From Absidia repens (lineage: Eukaryota; Mucoromycota; Mucoromycetes; Mucorales; Cunninghamellaceae), in assembly GCA_002105175.1 (NCBI GenBank), contig MCGE01000002.1:496001-560000 (forward strand): a stretch of DNA of 64,000 nucleotides, written 5' to 3'. A program made the translations under genes and the position numbers. This document shows, piece after piece, positions 1-11,192 of the stretch. The notes beneath the pieces were generated by a model. That model was not told the origin of the DNA and made no database searches. It saw only the letters and a program-made list of their open reading frames with translations. The number at the start of each line of letters is the position of its first letter. Position 1 is the first letter of the stretch.

Positions 1-125
1 GAAATCTGTCAGCTAATACTCTTGGGAACTTCTTTTTTTATCTGTAGGGGGGCAAAGTAGACGATGTATCCGTGATAGTAGCAGTGGTACGGGATAGCGA
101 AGATTCACCTGACCGGCGCATGTAG
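1..125 (+). CDS. C-terminal exon of a PTC7-like PP2C protein phosphatase (5' partial)
   Basis: Only the last exon is inside the window. A pyrimidine-rich intron end with a TAG acceptor at 45-47 leads into an open frame from 48 to the TAG stop at 123-125. It encodes a 25-residue tail beginning GGKVDDVSVIVAVV. The GGKVDD-[VI]-[ST]-V pattern is the end of the PPM/PP2C fold in PTC7/Azr1-type phosphatases, where one of the aspartates helps bind the catalytic metal. These enzymes are Ser/Thr phosphatases, often mitochondrial. Bases 1-47 are the end of the preceding intron. The gene body lies left of the window, so the assignment rests on this short motif alone. An ATACAATAAAATA sequence near 295 could serve polyadenylation. 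Confidence 0.6.
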
Positions 126-1496
126 TATAGTATATATATTTTTTTATTTGGCAGTATTAGAAAACAATTCCCTTTTCTTTATCGCATTGCTTCAAAAAAA
201 ATTATTTTAATTACCCTTATCATCATTACCTTCCTTTTTCTCCTCCGTTGTATATAGCTTATTATTATTACACTACCTTGTCATCATTTGGTTATACAAT
301 AAAATATATTTACTGCCTACATACACCACTATTTTTTTTTTCATTTTAACTGACTTGTTATAGTATAAATGCTATAATGTAGCATGGCATACAATAAAGG
401 GCTTTCTGAAAGGAAAATGGAACATTTTACTGCCCGCAACATTAACTCATTAATTTCTCCTTTTTATCTCGCTAAATTCATACTCCATTTGCAAGTCGCT
501 GTATTTGCCCCGCATTTTCAATGAAATAAAAAGTATAAGGAAGGGGGTAAATCCACGATCAGCGAGGAAACAGACTTTCTGAAAAGGAGAGCTACCACAA
601 AGTGCACATTCACACCCGCGATGATACACTCACGCATTTGTCCATCTCTTTCTCAGGAGAGTGCCATGGGCGGTTCCTTTGAAAAACGTGTATTTTTTTT
701 TATAGAAAATCCCAAGTTCGATGCCGGACATGATGGTCAATAAAAAAGCATGAGCACTCAGATTCTTTGCCTCACAATGTAGAGGAGATGTGAAATGACG
801 GAATTTCAAATTTGCATGAACTTTGTTTTTTGATGGCCGTTCGCATGAATTTCAATGAAAGCAGGCAAATATATGCTAATAAAATAATAGGGGGAGTTGA
901 AAAAGAAAGAAAAAAAAAGGGAAAGAGGAACGTAAAAGGGATTATGCTACCGAAAAGTAGACATGGCGGAAAAAAAAAAAAAAAAAAACTAGTTATCTAG
1001 ATGTTTCAGGAAGCTGACATTATTGATGGTTAGAAAGAAAGAAATTGCGGTAAAAAAAAAAAAAAAAGGTGTGTTACCACGATATCGAGAGATCCTGGTA
1101 AAATGACGTGGAATTTTTGAAGGAAAGTCGGAAGTGAACTACAATGGGAAACATGTCAAGTTAGTCTCATGCATATAAAAAAAAAAAAAAAAAAAAAAAG
1201 GAAAGAAGGAGAGAAACTTGTAGGGTCAAAAGTGAGGTCCGAAGGTAAGGGCACAGCAAGGAGGTTGTATAGGGACGGTAAACAAATAGCATATATATTT
1301 ATATGTGTGTGAAAGTTGAGAAAAAAGAGAGCTCAGGAATTATCTACCATAAGGGGGCGATATGATGGTAAGTGATGTGTACCGAAAAAAGGGGGAAACG
1401 TAAAAAAGGCATTTCATACTATTTTTCTTTGTTTTTGGGTTACTTTTGTCTCTTACTCTTAATTCTATATACGTATATATTCTTTTTGTATTTGTT
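126..1496. other. Intergenic, A/T homopolymer rich
   Basis: No coding frame with family similarity is seen. The stretch holds the presumed 3' UTR of the phosphatase gene, several poly-A runs (around 969, 1054 and 1178) and the presumed promoter and 5' UTR of the Bud14/Tea4 gene. Confidence 0.5.
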
Positions 1497-4400
1497 ATGG
1501 CATTAGCTCTTAATATTCCCCTACAACAGCAAGAGAGACCAGCATCGATGTTATCAGAAAATGAGCCCTTGTCTATTCGATCAAACAATATATATGACAT
1601 CATGTCACCATCATTAATAGAAAGCAACCAAGAAGATGACGAGGATGATGACATGAATCTTGGGATTGAAGACGGTTCATCGTCCATGTCATCTTCACCG
1701 AGTATTCCTGACGAAAATATTAATTTTGATTTGGTGTATGCTTTACATACATTTACTGCTACTGTCGAAGGTCAAGCCTCAGTGGTCAAGGGCGATGCTT
1801 TAATTTTAATGGAAGATACAAATATTTATTGGTGGCTCGTTGAAGTTTTGAAAACTCAAGAGATCGGCTATATTCCTGCTGAAAATATTGAGGTACAGAC
1901 AGGTCCACCTTTTTAAAAATATGCTCTGGGTTTTAATTCTTTCTTCGTTTTTCTTTTCTTGCCAGACACCTTACGAACGACTTGCCAGATTGAATAAACA
2001 CAGAAATGTTGATATCACTACTCCTTTCCCTGAAGATAATTTATCAGCTGAATACACCATCTTCTCTAATACAGCAAAAAAGGTCACCATAGCCGACGAC
2101 GACTGTTTGGAGGACATTACCTTTTTTGAAGTTGAATCTGACTTGGAACTGGAAGACGACGATGATCTCAGTGTCGAAATTGATGGTGATGACGACGATG
2201 ACGATGATGACGACAACCACACACAAGACACTGAACTGGACATGGTTTTATCTGAAGATGAGCTGCAACAAACTATCTCTCCAAAAGAATCTTCAACCAA
2301 CAATCCCCCTTCTAATTCAGACGAATGTAAGGCGCTCTCCACTATTGAACAACAGCAGAAACCATCACGAACTCAACAACAACAGCGGCCACAGAGATAT
2401 CTCACACCTGCTCATTTCAAAAATGATATGTCTTCTCAATACTTGTCTGGTGAAGGTAGTAGTCTCAAACGCCACTTCGCTGAAACTCACAATCTACGCG
2501 TCTTTGGAGGCAACATCGGTCATGGTCCATTGTTCCACACGTTTAATATTCTGGCAACAACTACAACTGAACACTTGCTCAAAGATGTCACCCAACGCTT
2601 TAAACTCACTGGTATGGAACCTGAGGATCAAGGCACTACAGTTGAATATTACATTACTGTTCAAGGTACAGACGGTGGTAAGTTTTCAAAACTACAGAAA
2701 GAACTATAAAAAAAAAAGGCATAATATACTGACACCCGTGCTCTCTTTCGCTGATGACTAGATGAATACATATTGGCACCTCAAGATAAACCTTGCTCCA
2801 TCTTCAAGACTTTGACCGCCTCTTTGACGACACCTATGCCCACTGTTTCGCAAAACGTCTGCCGCAAACCACAAGAAGGAAACGGGGGGATGCAAAGGAA
2901 ACGATCTAACAGCTTTGGAAATCAAGAACAAACATCCTTTGAAGAGGACTCAGTGATTCGATTTTATGTTCACCGACGTATCAAACAAACTCATCATGAA
3001 CGACAAGGTGTGATTTATATCAAGGTGTCTCTTTACCCCGATGAGTATGTCTCTGCTTCTGACCAAAATTTGGCTTCTGGGATCCAGTCAACTTTTTTCA
3101 AAAATAATAACAACAACAACAACAACAAAAAAAAGACCGTCTCAACAACAACAACTGCCACCGTCAAAACAGAAATCGATCGCATTGACAAGATTTTGAC
3201 TGTCTCCTATGACACCTTAGTGGGGACCGTCATTAATACTGCTCTCGAAAAATTCCACATTCCTGATGCCGTACCAGCCGACAACTTACAGCCCAATCAA
3301 TCTATTGATGCAGCGCTTCGACAGCATTTTCAAAAGGCCTCTCCAACAATAAAATATGCCATGTCAATTCGCAATGGAAATGGACAAGGTAAAAAACAAA
3401 AACAAAAAAAGGGGGATGAAGCATTATCTAGTGACTTATTATTGCCATCTCTTTTTACAGAAACAATACTATGCACAACAGATTGTATGGCGGACGTCTT
3501 GCATGAACAACGACAAATTTCAAACCATATCAGCAGCAGCGACTACCTTTTTATCCTACGACGTTGCCATCCAGTTAAGCAGAACCCATCATCCTTTCGC
3601 TTTTCGTCCCTGAGCAGAAAGAATCGAAAAGCAATTCAAGCATCATCTATTGGAAGCAGCATTGGCAACATGATTACTGGCGGTGGCGCTAGTTCTGGAG
3701 CCCGAAGGCCGAGTATCCTTGACATGTTGACAGACTACTCTCCTGTGCCCTCCGCAGAAGATCGACGACCAAACTACAGAAACAGCAATCCGCAGGTAGC
3801 ATCTCCAGAAAGTATTGATCGGCGGCGCACAAATCACAGCAAGAGTGATCAGCAGGATCGGTCGAGCTCATTGGATGTATTGGCGAGTGGTCAGTGTCCT
3901 TCCATGGAGATCTCAGCAGCGCGACAGTCTTCTTGTCCAGATTTGTCAATCAATAATGGCCAGCCCAAACAAAGAACAGCCAGAAACAACAACAACAACA
4001 ACAACAACAAGCAGTCGCAGCAACAGCAACAGCATCATCATCATCATATCGCCACAATTATTGACAAAAAACAAAATGAAGGATCAACATCACTCAAACA
4101 ACAACTCAAGCGTTTGGTTACCTGGGGATCAACAAGCTCATCCAAGTTGAAGAACGTGCATGATTTGACCATATCGACTTCACCATCCAGCACCTCTTCC
4201 TTCAAGTCATCAAAATCGAGCACCCATTCGCCGTCACAGCTACAACAACAACAGATGCTTCCTACTCCAACAACATTTGTCCCCGCTACTGGCAGTAGGC
4301 ATAGTTTGGAAACGCAAAAGGATGGATGTGTTGGAACCAAACCCACTTCCATGGTTACCCGAGTGGCAGTAAAATCACAATATATACGACCACAGAATGA

Positions 4401-5350
4401 AAACGGTGTTCCCACCGATGGAATGCGACATTATACAACTCCTTCACTTGACCCGTCACCAAAAACATATCTTGACAGCCAGGTATCTGAAGCCTCTTTG
4501 TCAACCATGACATCATCTTGTGCTAACAGCAGCGGTGTACTGACCTCAAAACACTCCCCTCCAGAAATTCACCAACACAATGTCGACGAAGTGATTAACG
4601 CCAGCTGTAGTAGTGATGACGACGATGACGAGCCAAAAACGCTTGAGGATCATGATACAACGATGAAAGCAATTATGGCGGGCCTGAATACCTCTGTACA
4701 AGGACCTCATACTGGCTGTCATGAGATTGGACAATCAAGTGCAACAAATGAAGTTGGGACACCTGAAGGCAAGAGCAATGATCCGATATCAACGACTGCA
4801 GCTGCATCACATCATCATCACCAGCAGGATAGGCTTGTTGACAGCGATCTCTTCTTTTTAGTGACGCAAGGTGTGGATTTCCTCAAAACCAAGGAAGGCA
4901 CGAAATGGGAAGAAGATGAAGACAAAAATGGATATCAGTATCACCCATGGAATTGGTCGCCTCAACTTATGGATTCATCTGATACTATTACTTTGGACAC
5001 CACCACGCAAGGTCGTCATCATTGTTCGCAGTTATCGGGAAATGAAACACGGCAAGAAAATCCTCCTGATCCAATAGTCATGGACAAATCTCTGACCTCC
5101 CCTCCTTTATCACCTTTACCGACCGTGACACAGCTGAAGAAACTTCATATTACCAACCAAGAAAAAAAAGAAAAGCCAAACCTAACACTGCCCTCTATAA
5201 TAACGCCAAAGGAATCGCCTGTCAATGACGAAGTAAGCAATGGCCTCCCCCTCCCCTCCACAGACATTTCTCCTCTTCCCAACACTGACGACATATTTTT
5301 TTTTTCCATAGGAACTTCAATGGATTGTCAACTCCCACATTTTGTTTTGA
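1497..5350 (+). CDS. Bud14/Tea4-type SH3-domain cell-polarity protein
   Basis: Exons by eye: 1497-1892, 1966-2677, 2762-3388, 3461-5232, 5312-5350; 1,181 residues. Residues ~78-132 are an SH3 domain followed by the family signature in which ...GYIPAENIE runs across intron 1 into TPYERLARLNKHRN; this is diagnostic of budding yeast Bud14 and fission yeast Tea4. Two ubiquitin-like/RA-like regions follow: one beginning LRVFGGNIG, and one beginning IRFYVHRRIK and ending SDYLFILRR. The rest is low complexity (Asn, Gln, His, Ser and Asp runs). A conserved C-terminal block contains VDFLKTKEG and YHPWNW. The family recruits type 1 phosphatase and formin regulators to cell tips. The first ATG of the SH3 frame is at 1497. 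The final 39-nt exon, ending ELQWIVNSHILF, matches the family's usual end better than reading through, so the stop is placed at 5348-5350 rather than 5389-5391. Confidence 0.88.
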
Positions 5351-6175
5351 AATATACACACATGACCCTGTCTTCTCATGTTAGCGTTTAGATCTCCACC
5401 CTTTTTGTACTATCCATTTTATATATAACGTCGTTTATTACTCTCCGTCATCTCCAACCCATATAGTTTTTATATCAAAATTAATAAATTGAAAGAATTT
5501 TTTGTTATTCTGTGGACGATCATATGACTTTTATGTTATTCATTGTAGCGATCTGTTGTTGTTGTCTTTTTAGGTATCTTTTTTTTTCAGCATGTCCGCC
5601 ATGGTGTCGATCAGCAGAAAAAGGTCAATGCGGGAGTTTAACTGGATATTGCTGGGATGATTCGAAGAACGACGGGGTTCGGACTAGGGAACAGCATTAA
5701 AATGTATAAAAAAAATGTGAGCTGATGATCCTCTAAGCAGAAAAAGGTTGTGATTCCATTGTTCTTGTTGATATACCCGCCAAAAATCAACACCCCTCTT
5801 TGGCACACTTCTGCGCTCTTTTTTTTTTAGGATCGAAAAAAATTCAAGTGTGATTGGACGAACGTCAGGAGACAAAATCGAAAATTTTCGCTTCCCTTGA
5901 CTTTTTTTGGAATTGCGCTTTTTTTTTTTTTTATTTTGTTCCCTTTCTTTCCTGGTTTTTTTTTTTTTTTTCCTTACTCCCAATTTTTTTTTTTTTTATT
6001 CTTCTTTCACAAAGTTCATCTTTTCACATCCGCCCATATCTATTAGATTAATTATCTATAAATACTCACATATATATATTCGTACACCTTTTTTTATCCG
6101 TTTGCTGTGCTACATTTCCATACATCTTGTATCATTGCTTTTTTATCTTTATTCGCAATATTATAATCTCTCAAG
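5351..6175. other. Intergenic: 3' UTR of the Tea4 homologue and GSK-3 promoter / 5' UTR exon
   Basis: AT-rich with poly-T runs at 5818-5830 and 5918-5998. No convincing coding frame. The right end probably contains a non-coding first exon of the GSK-3 gene. Confidence 0.4.
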
Positions 6176-6279
6176 GTAAGAATTTTCTAACTTCACTTTT
6201 CTGCAAGAAAAAATTCCCTTGTATTCATCTTTTTTCTTTTTCTCTATTTTTTTCGTTTTGTTTTGAATGATGCTTCTAG
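6176..6279 (+). other. Probable 5' UTR intron of the GSK-3 gene
   Basis: A good donor (CAAG|GTAAGA at 6176) and a pyrimidine-rich acceptor (TTCTAG at 6274-6279) bracket a 104-nt intron upstream of the start codon at 6416. No coding function is implied; transcript data would settle it. Confidence 0.4.
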
Positions 6280-6415
6280 GCAGTTTTCCAACTCCCAAGC
6301 GTCTGACTTCCAGGAATTTAAGAAAATCCTCCTACGATACATTTGGCCTCACTCCCCTCTACATTTCTCTTTACTGTATAACATCTTTGACTTACTATCC
6401 TCTTTAATACAAACT

Positions 6416-8208
6416 ATGGCACATGGTCCTATGAGTGGTTTGAAGATTACAGGTAAAATAGATATATTTTTTGAGTATACCAAAAAAAAAAAACCTACTG
6501 ATATTTTTATTCTATGGGCTTCTTTTTCTTTGTTTTTGTTTTGTTTTGTTTTTCTTCTGCTCAACGCGTTTTCACTTCATATTTTTAGGTGAACCTGATC
6601 CGCACAAAGTGCTCAAAGTGGCTGCGAAAGATGGTCGGACGGACGAAGATATCCACCTTCACTATTCAAACTACAAGGTTGCTGGAAATGGATCATTTGG
6701 GGTGGTTTACCAGGCAAAACTACTGCGTACTGGTGAAGATGTGGCCATTAAGAAGGTTCTACAGGATCGAAGATTCAAGGTATGTTAAAAAAAATGTATA
6801 ATATGTATACTTTGCTATTCTCGGATGGGTAATGATATGAACTAACAAGTGCATGTGTGTATTGTTGTATAGAACCGTGAATTACAAATCATGCGTAGCG
6901 TTTGGCATCCAAATATCGTAGCATTGAAGGCATTCTTTTACAGTAATGGTGATGGAAAGGTAATGATGAGGATCATCTCCTGTTAAGGAAGCGAAAAAAT
7001 GGGAGATGGAGTAATCATTTCAGTTTGATTACGTATTCCCACTCACTTACTCTTTTTTTTTACCATTTCTAGAAAGACGAAGTTTATCTCAATCTGGTAC
7101 TGGAATATGTCCCTGAAACGGTGTACCGCGCTACAAGGCAATACGCCAAAGCAAAACAGCCAATGCCCATCCTCTATGTCAAATTGTATACCTATCAACT
7201 CCTACGCTCATTGGCCTATATTCATTCCCTTGGTATTTGCCATCGTGATATCAAACCACAGAACCTTTTAGCAAATCCATCGACGGGGATTTTGAAATTG
7301 TGCGACTTTGGAAGGTAACCCCTCCATGAGTGATATTTGTTTCTTTTTTTCCTACATATACTAACTTTTATATATATATATATAGTGCTAAAGCCCTCGT
7401 CCCTGGTGAACCTAACGTATCATATATTTGCTCTCGTTATTATCGTGCGCCGGAACTCATTTTTGGAGCAACAACATATACCGTCGCAATTGATATTTGG
7501 TCAGCTGGATGTGTGATGGCGGAATTGATGCTGTGTCAGCCGTTGTTTCCTGGTGAAAGTGGGATTGATCAACTAGTGGAAATCATCAAAGTACTAGGAA
7601 CACCGACGAAAGAACAACTTCTCGCCATGAACCCGAACTACACAGAACACAGGTTTCCTCAAATTAACTCACACCCATTCTCAAAGGTACAAAAAAAAGG
7701 AGGGGAAAATGTTGGATATCAGTGAATGCGGATGATTGTAGAAAGTGATATTGTATTAACATCATCCTTTCTTTTCTTTGACCTAGGTCTTCCGATCCAG
7801 AACGCCGCCTGAGGCAGTGGAATTCATTGATCTATTGCTTAGATATACACCAACAAGTCGGTTAACTGCGATTGATGCGATGGCGCATTCCTTTTTCGAT
7901 GAACTAAGGGATCCTAATACAAAACTCGGACAAGACAAGGCACTTCCACCTTTATTTAACTTTACAGAGCATGGTAAAAAAAAAAAAAAAAAAAATCAGA
8001 TGGTGGAAAAAAATAAAGCGCGAAATTCACTGACACTCTTCTGGCTTTTTTTTTTTTTTGTGCTCTAGAACTGTCAATAAAACCAGAATTGAACAGGAAA
8101 CTGGTTCCTCCCCACTGTGAAAGTGAATTATTGGCACGTGGTATTGACATTAACAACTTCCAGCCGTTATCTTTGGATGAGGTCAAGCGCCGGACCATAG
8201 TACATTGA
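6416..8208 (+). CDS. Glycogen synthase kinase-3 (CMGC Ser/Thr kinase)
   Basis: Exons: 6416-6452, 6589-6779, 6873-6959, 7073-7314, 7386-7686, 7787-7973, 8069-8208; 394 residues. The protein is a complete GSK-3/shaggy kinase: glycine loop [15 protein letters not shown] lysine K67, catalytic HRD D164 in [12 protein letters not shown] aspartate D183 in CDFGSAK, and activating tyrosine Y199 in [13 protein letters not shown]. The spacing between these residues matches human GSK-3 beta, about 17 positions offset. The N-terminus is short and shows no obvious inhibitory-serine segment like that of animal GSK-3. GSK-3 phosphorylates primed substrates in the control of metabolism, cell cycle and stress responses. 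Every intron is 71-136 nt and keeps frame. Confidence 0.95.
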
Positions 8209-8672
8209 TGATGATGACTTGTTTGCTCTCTGTGTTTTCTCTTCTCTAGTACGGTAATAGTTGGTTTTTAGTATTAGCTTGCCCTTTTTTTTTTTTTTTT
8301 GGTGCCCCCCCCCCTCCCCTCCTCGCTCTCCCCACGCACACACGCACTCTCTCTCACATTTTATTTTATTTTATTATTATTCCACCTTCTATTATTATAT
8401 ATATTATACATATGTCGGCTGACCCTTCTTATTGTACCATGTTTTATCCCACTCTCTTTTTGTTATCATCCCCTTCTTTTTTTTTTTTTATTATTATTAT
8501 TATTTTTTCTTTTTTGACTTTTACAAGATTACATCCTTGAAATAAACGCTTTGTGCTACAGAACTCGAAACCTTATTATTTTCGCAATCTCTCTTCTTTT
8601 TTTTTTTTCTTTCTTACCCAAACATCGGTTTATTTTTTATTGTTTTTTATAGATATATAATATATAAAAATC
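8209..8672. other. Short intergenic stretch
   Basis: Homopolymer and CT-rich sequence, with several poly-T runs. It contains the GSK-3 3' UTR (AATAAA-like sequence near 8540) and the presumed promoter of the rhodanese gene. No gene is seen. Confidence 0.4.
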
Positions 8673-9390
8673 ATGAATATCCTGGTATCAAAAAATGTAA
8701 GCAAAGACCATACACTCTATATTTACGTCAAAAAGCCAACTAATTAAACAACCAACCACCCAATCCCCCCCCACCGACTCCCCTTTTATTTGAATAGCTG
8801 TCTGCCTACTCAATCTTGGCTCGCTCATTCACTACAGTAAGCTTATACAAAATAATTGCTCTTATCTTCCTTTGCAATATTTATCTGACCTTTTTTTTCG
8901 TTTTGCAACGTAGTCTGCCGTTTCTTGCAGTCGATGGAGCGATCTTGTGAACAGAACCAAAGAGCAACATGGTATTCAGGAGATCACGGCTGACGAATTA
9001 AATGCCCAACTCGGTGGTCAAACCCCTGCCCCTGTCTTGATCGATGTTCGAGAGGCTGAAGAATGGAAAGGTGGCAAGGTTGGTATGGTAGAGATTTCTC
9101 GTGTGTGAGCATATACTTAATCGAATATATATTATTATTTTTTGATCTTTTGGTAGCTCCCCCAGGCGGTGTGTCTTCCCCGAGGCATCACAGAGTTGAA
9201 GGTTGAAAAAGTGGTTTCACCTGATTCTGACCAACCAATCGTGGTGTACTGCGCTGGTGGTTTGCGAAGTGTGATGACGGCTGCTAGCTTGATCGGTATG
9301 GGATACAAGAAGGAAAACATCAGGAGTTTGATTGGTGGCTTTGGTACCTGGAGCAAGAAGGGATATACTGTAGTCAGTCATGATGATTAG
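8673..9390 (+). CDS. Mitochondrial single-domain rhodanese (sulfurtransferase)
   Basis: Exons: 8673-8696, 8798-8836, 8914-9078, 9157-9390; 153 residues. The single rhodanese domain starts at HGIQEITADEL, contains VLIDVREAEEW and LPRGI, and has the active-site loop VVYCAGGLRS, whose cysteine carries the persulfide in this family; it ends GGFGTWSKKGY. The first two exons are only 24 and 39 nt. The 39-nt exon is in phase 0 with clean TAG|...|GTAAGC borders and gives LSAYSILARSFTT, joining SAVSCSRW; this Arg/Ser-rich start resembles a mitochondrial targeting peptide. The third intron begins GTTGGT, an unusual donor, but is needed to keep GGK-LPQAVCLPRG. The domain call is firm; the 5' exons and start are less sure. 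Confidence 0.82.
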
Positions 9391-10004
9391 TTTAGATTAG
9401 ATTATATATTATATACTGATGGTGATAGACAAATACTGTGTGTATTGAAGATGTAGACAATTGATTTTGATGAAAAAAAGCCTTTTGAAAAAAAAAAAAA
9501 AAATCGCAGCCCATATGTATTGTATGGTTAGACATTGATGATGTGACAGCTCGCACAATTTTGATGAACCTTTTCTTCTCTATATTAAAATCTATATATT
9601 AAAAATCTCTATATTGGAATCTCTATATTAAATAGTGTATACCAAAATTCTAAATCATGAGAATTATGATACCCGTAGTATTAGGTAATTCTTCTTTCTT
9701 GCCGTCCCTCACAGTTAACATTATTTGGTGTTAACTACTGGAAACACCTTTTTAGAAGGGACGTGTGTTATATTGTGGCTATCTGCGCAAGCTGCAACCA
9801 AGAAGGTCATAGTAATTTATGTAATTCCTCAAAATGTCAAGTTCTCAGACGATTGAAACTCATTCTCTTTTGACACATTCTCTTCGCTTTTTGGTAGTAG
9901 TATATTTTATTTCGTTTTTGTTTAATACGGTCCGTTTGACCTAAAAACGTCATAAACCATAATTCCTTCTAATTTTTAACCAATCCTCACGAGCGACAAA
10001 AAAA
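9391..10004. other. Intergenic
   Basis: 3' UTR of the rhodanese gene and AT-rich sequence. A short imperfect repetition of CTCTATATTA-type words occurs at 9577-9632. No coding frame is recognised. Confidence 0.4.
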
Positions 10005-10510
10005 ACATTTCAAATCCCGCCCACGTGAAATTTTATCTCCCAATTTTTTGTTTTTCCGCTCTCTTTCCCTTTTCTTTTTTTTTCTTCACCATTCAAACTT
10101 CTTTGATATTAGATTAGTGTCAGGATAAGATTAGAAGGGTTTTTAGCTTAGGGATTACAAGATGCATGGGGAAACCATTTCATTTTGGTTTCAGGATTTG
10201 GAACCACTTCGATTGGACTTTATGTAGCGATGGGGGTGCTATGGAACCGTCATTAGATTAGTTTAGCTGTCATAATTGTATATCAACATCTGAATAAATC
10301 ATCTTTTTGTTATCAGTATATCTCTCTCAGTCGTTTATTTTCTTCAGTTGTTCTCGACAGTAATTCGTTTTTACTTTTGCCCTCACGTTCATTTATAGAC
10401 TAGCATAGATATGTTTGCTTATACTTCAATAAAATATATCTTTTTTTAACAACCATTGAATCAGATCCATGTTGAACGCTAGTTCAAACCTCTTTATTTT
10501 GATATTGTAT
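10005..10510 (+). repeat. Dispersed CACGTG element, copy A
   Basis: The copy begins TTTCAAATCCCGCCCACGTG (E-box at 10022-10027), followed by a pyrimidine-rich run, TTCACCATTCAAACTTC, then the conserved block GGGATTACAAGATGCATGGG near 10152, ATTTTGG, TTAGATTAGTTTAG and the polyadenylation-like TGAATAAA at 10291. Tail similarity to copy E returns near 10417-10480 (TTCAATAAAATAT, CAACCATTGAATCAG). It carries no protein-coding frame. Seven related stretches lie elsewhere in the window. Boundaries are approximate. Confidence 0.75.
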
Positions 10511-10619
10511 TTAGTATGTCAATCAACCACCTCAGTTTGCTTCATACCCATTTCGTACCTTCACTTTGAAAAATCGTCTTAAAGTTCAAGTGTTTTTGTT
10601 TTTTTATTGAATATAATAG

Positions 10620-10755
10620 AAAATAATGACCAAAATTACACTATATTACACTATATTACACAATACCACACTATATTACACAATACCACACTATACTGCA
10701 TTAGATTGCATTAGACTACATACTATACTAGACCACATACTACAGTAGACTAATT
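10620..10755. repeat. Degenerate tandem repeat of ACTATATTACAC / CAATACCAC words
   Basis: At least five imperfect repetitions of TTACACTATATTACAC- and CAATACCACACTATA-like words run from about 10640 to 10700 and then decay into GCATTAGA and ACATACTA words. Nothing coding. Confidence 0.6.
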
Positions 10756-11192
10756 TACTCTATGCCACCAAGGTGATTTATTGTAACAAGTTCCGCTAAA
10801 AAATTTGCTAGTCGCGCTAATTTTTGGTTCAGGGGATGCTTTTTGATGCTGGTCTGGAATATCCAGATTCCTGTCGGCAATTGCAAAGTTCATGGAACGA
10901 AAATAGGGGAAAACCCAGTGTGTTCACTTTTTTCTTTACCATCAGTCTCTACTGTCAGATTCATCGGATATTGAGCAATCTTATTTTTTTACACCGTCAA
11001 TTGTTTCAAGAAAGAAAAAAGGTGTATTTTTATTTTTATTGTATGATTTTGATAAAAAGGTGATGTAAGTAATAAATAAATATAAAAATAAACACTATAT
11101 ATACATTACAGATGTATGAAGGAAGTGAGGAAGGGTAGATGAGGGAATAAAAAAAAAGGGGGGGAAGAGCGAGTAAAAATATAACTAACTAA
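10756..11192. other. Intergenic; unassigned open stretch
   Basis: A short open stretch at about 10830-10920 on the + strand encodes MLFDAGLEYPDSC and a few further residues with a non-random look, but has no start, no partner exon and no recognised family. It may be a gene remnant or chance. The rest is the 3' flank of the RBM25-like gene. Confidence 0.25.

Noticed and set aside
1971..2342. Minus-strand open frame rich in serine opposite the Tea4 homologue
   Set aside because: It is the complement of GAT/GAC aspartate codons and similar runs in the real exon; no independent evidence.
3356..3613. Alternative frame in the Tea4 gene (ending in a HPFAFRP-like tail)
   Set aside because: The main frame stays open for 1.7 kb further and the 72-nt intron at 3389-3460 keeps phase, so this frame is a shadow.
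10640..10740. Possible CRISPR-like or telomere-like array
   Set aside because: The words are imperfect, AT-rich and without constant repeat-spacer structure; simply a degenerate tandem repeat in a eukaryotic genome.
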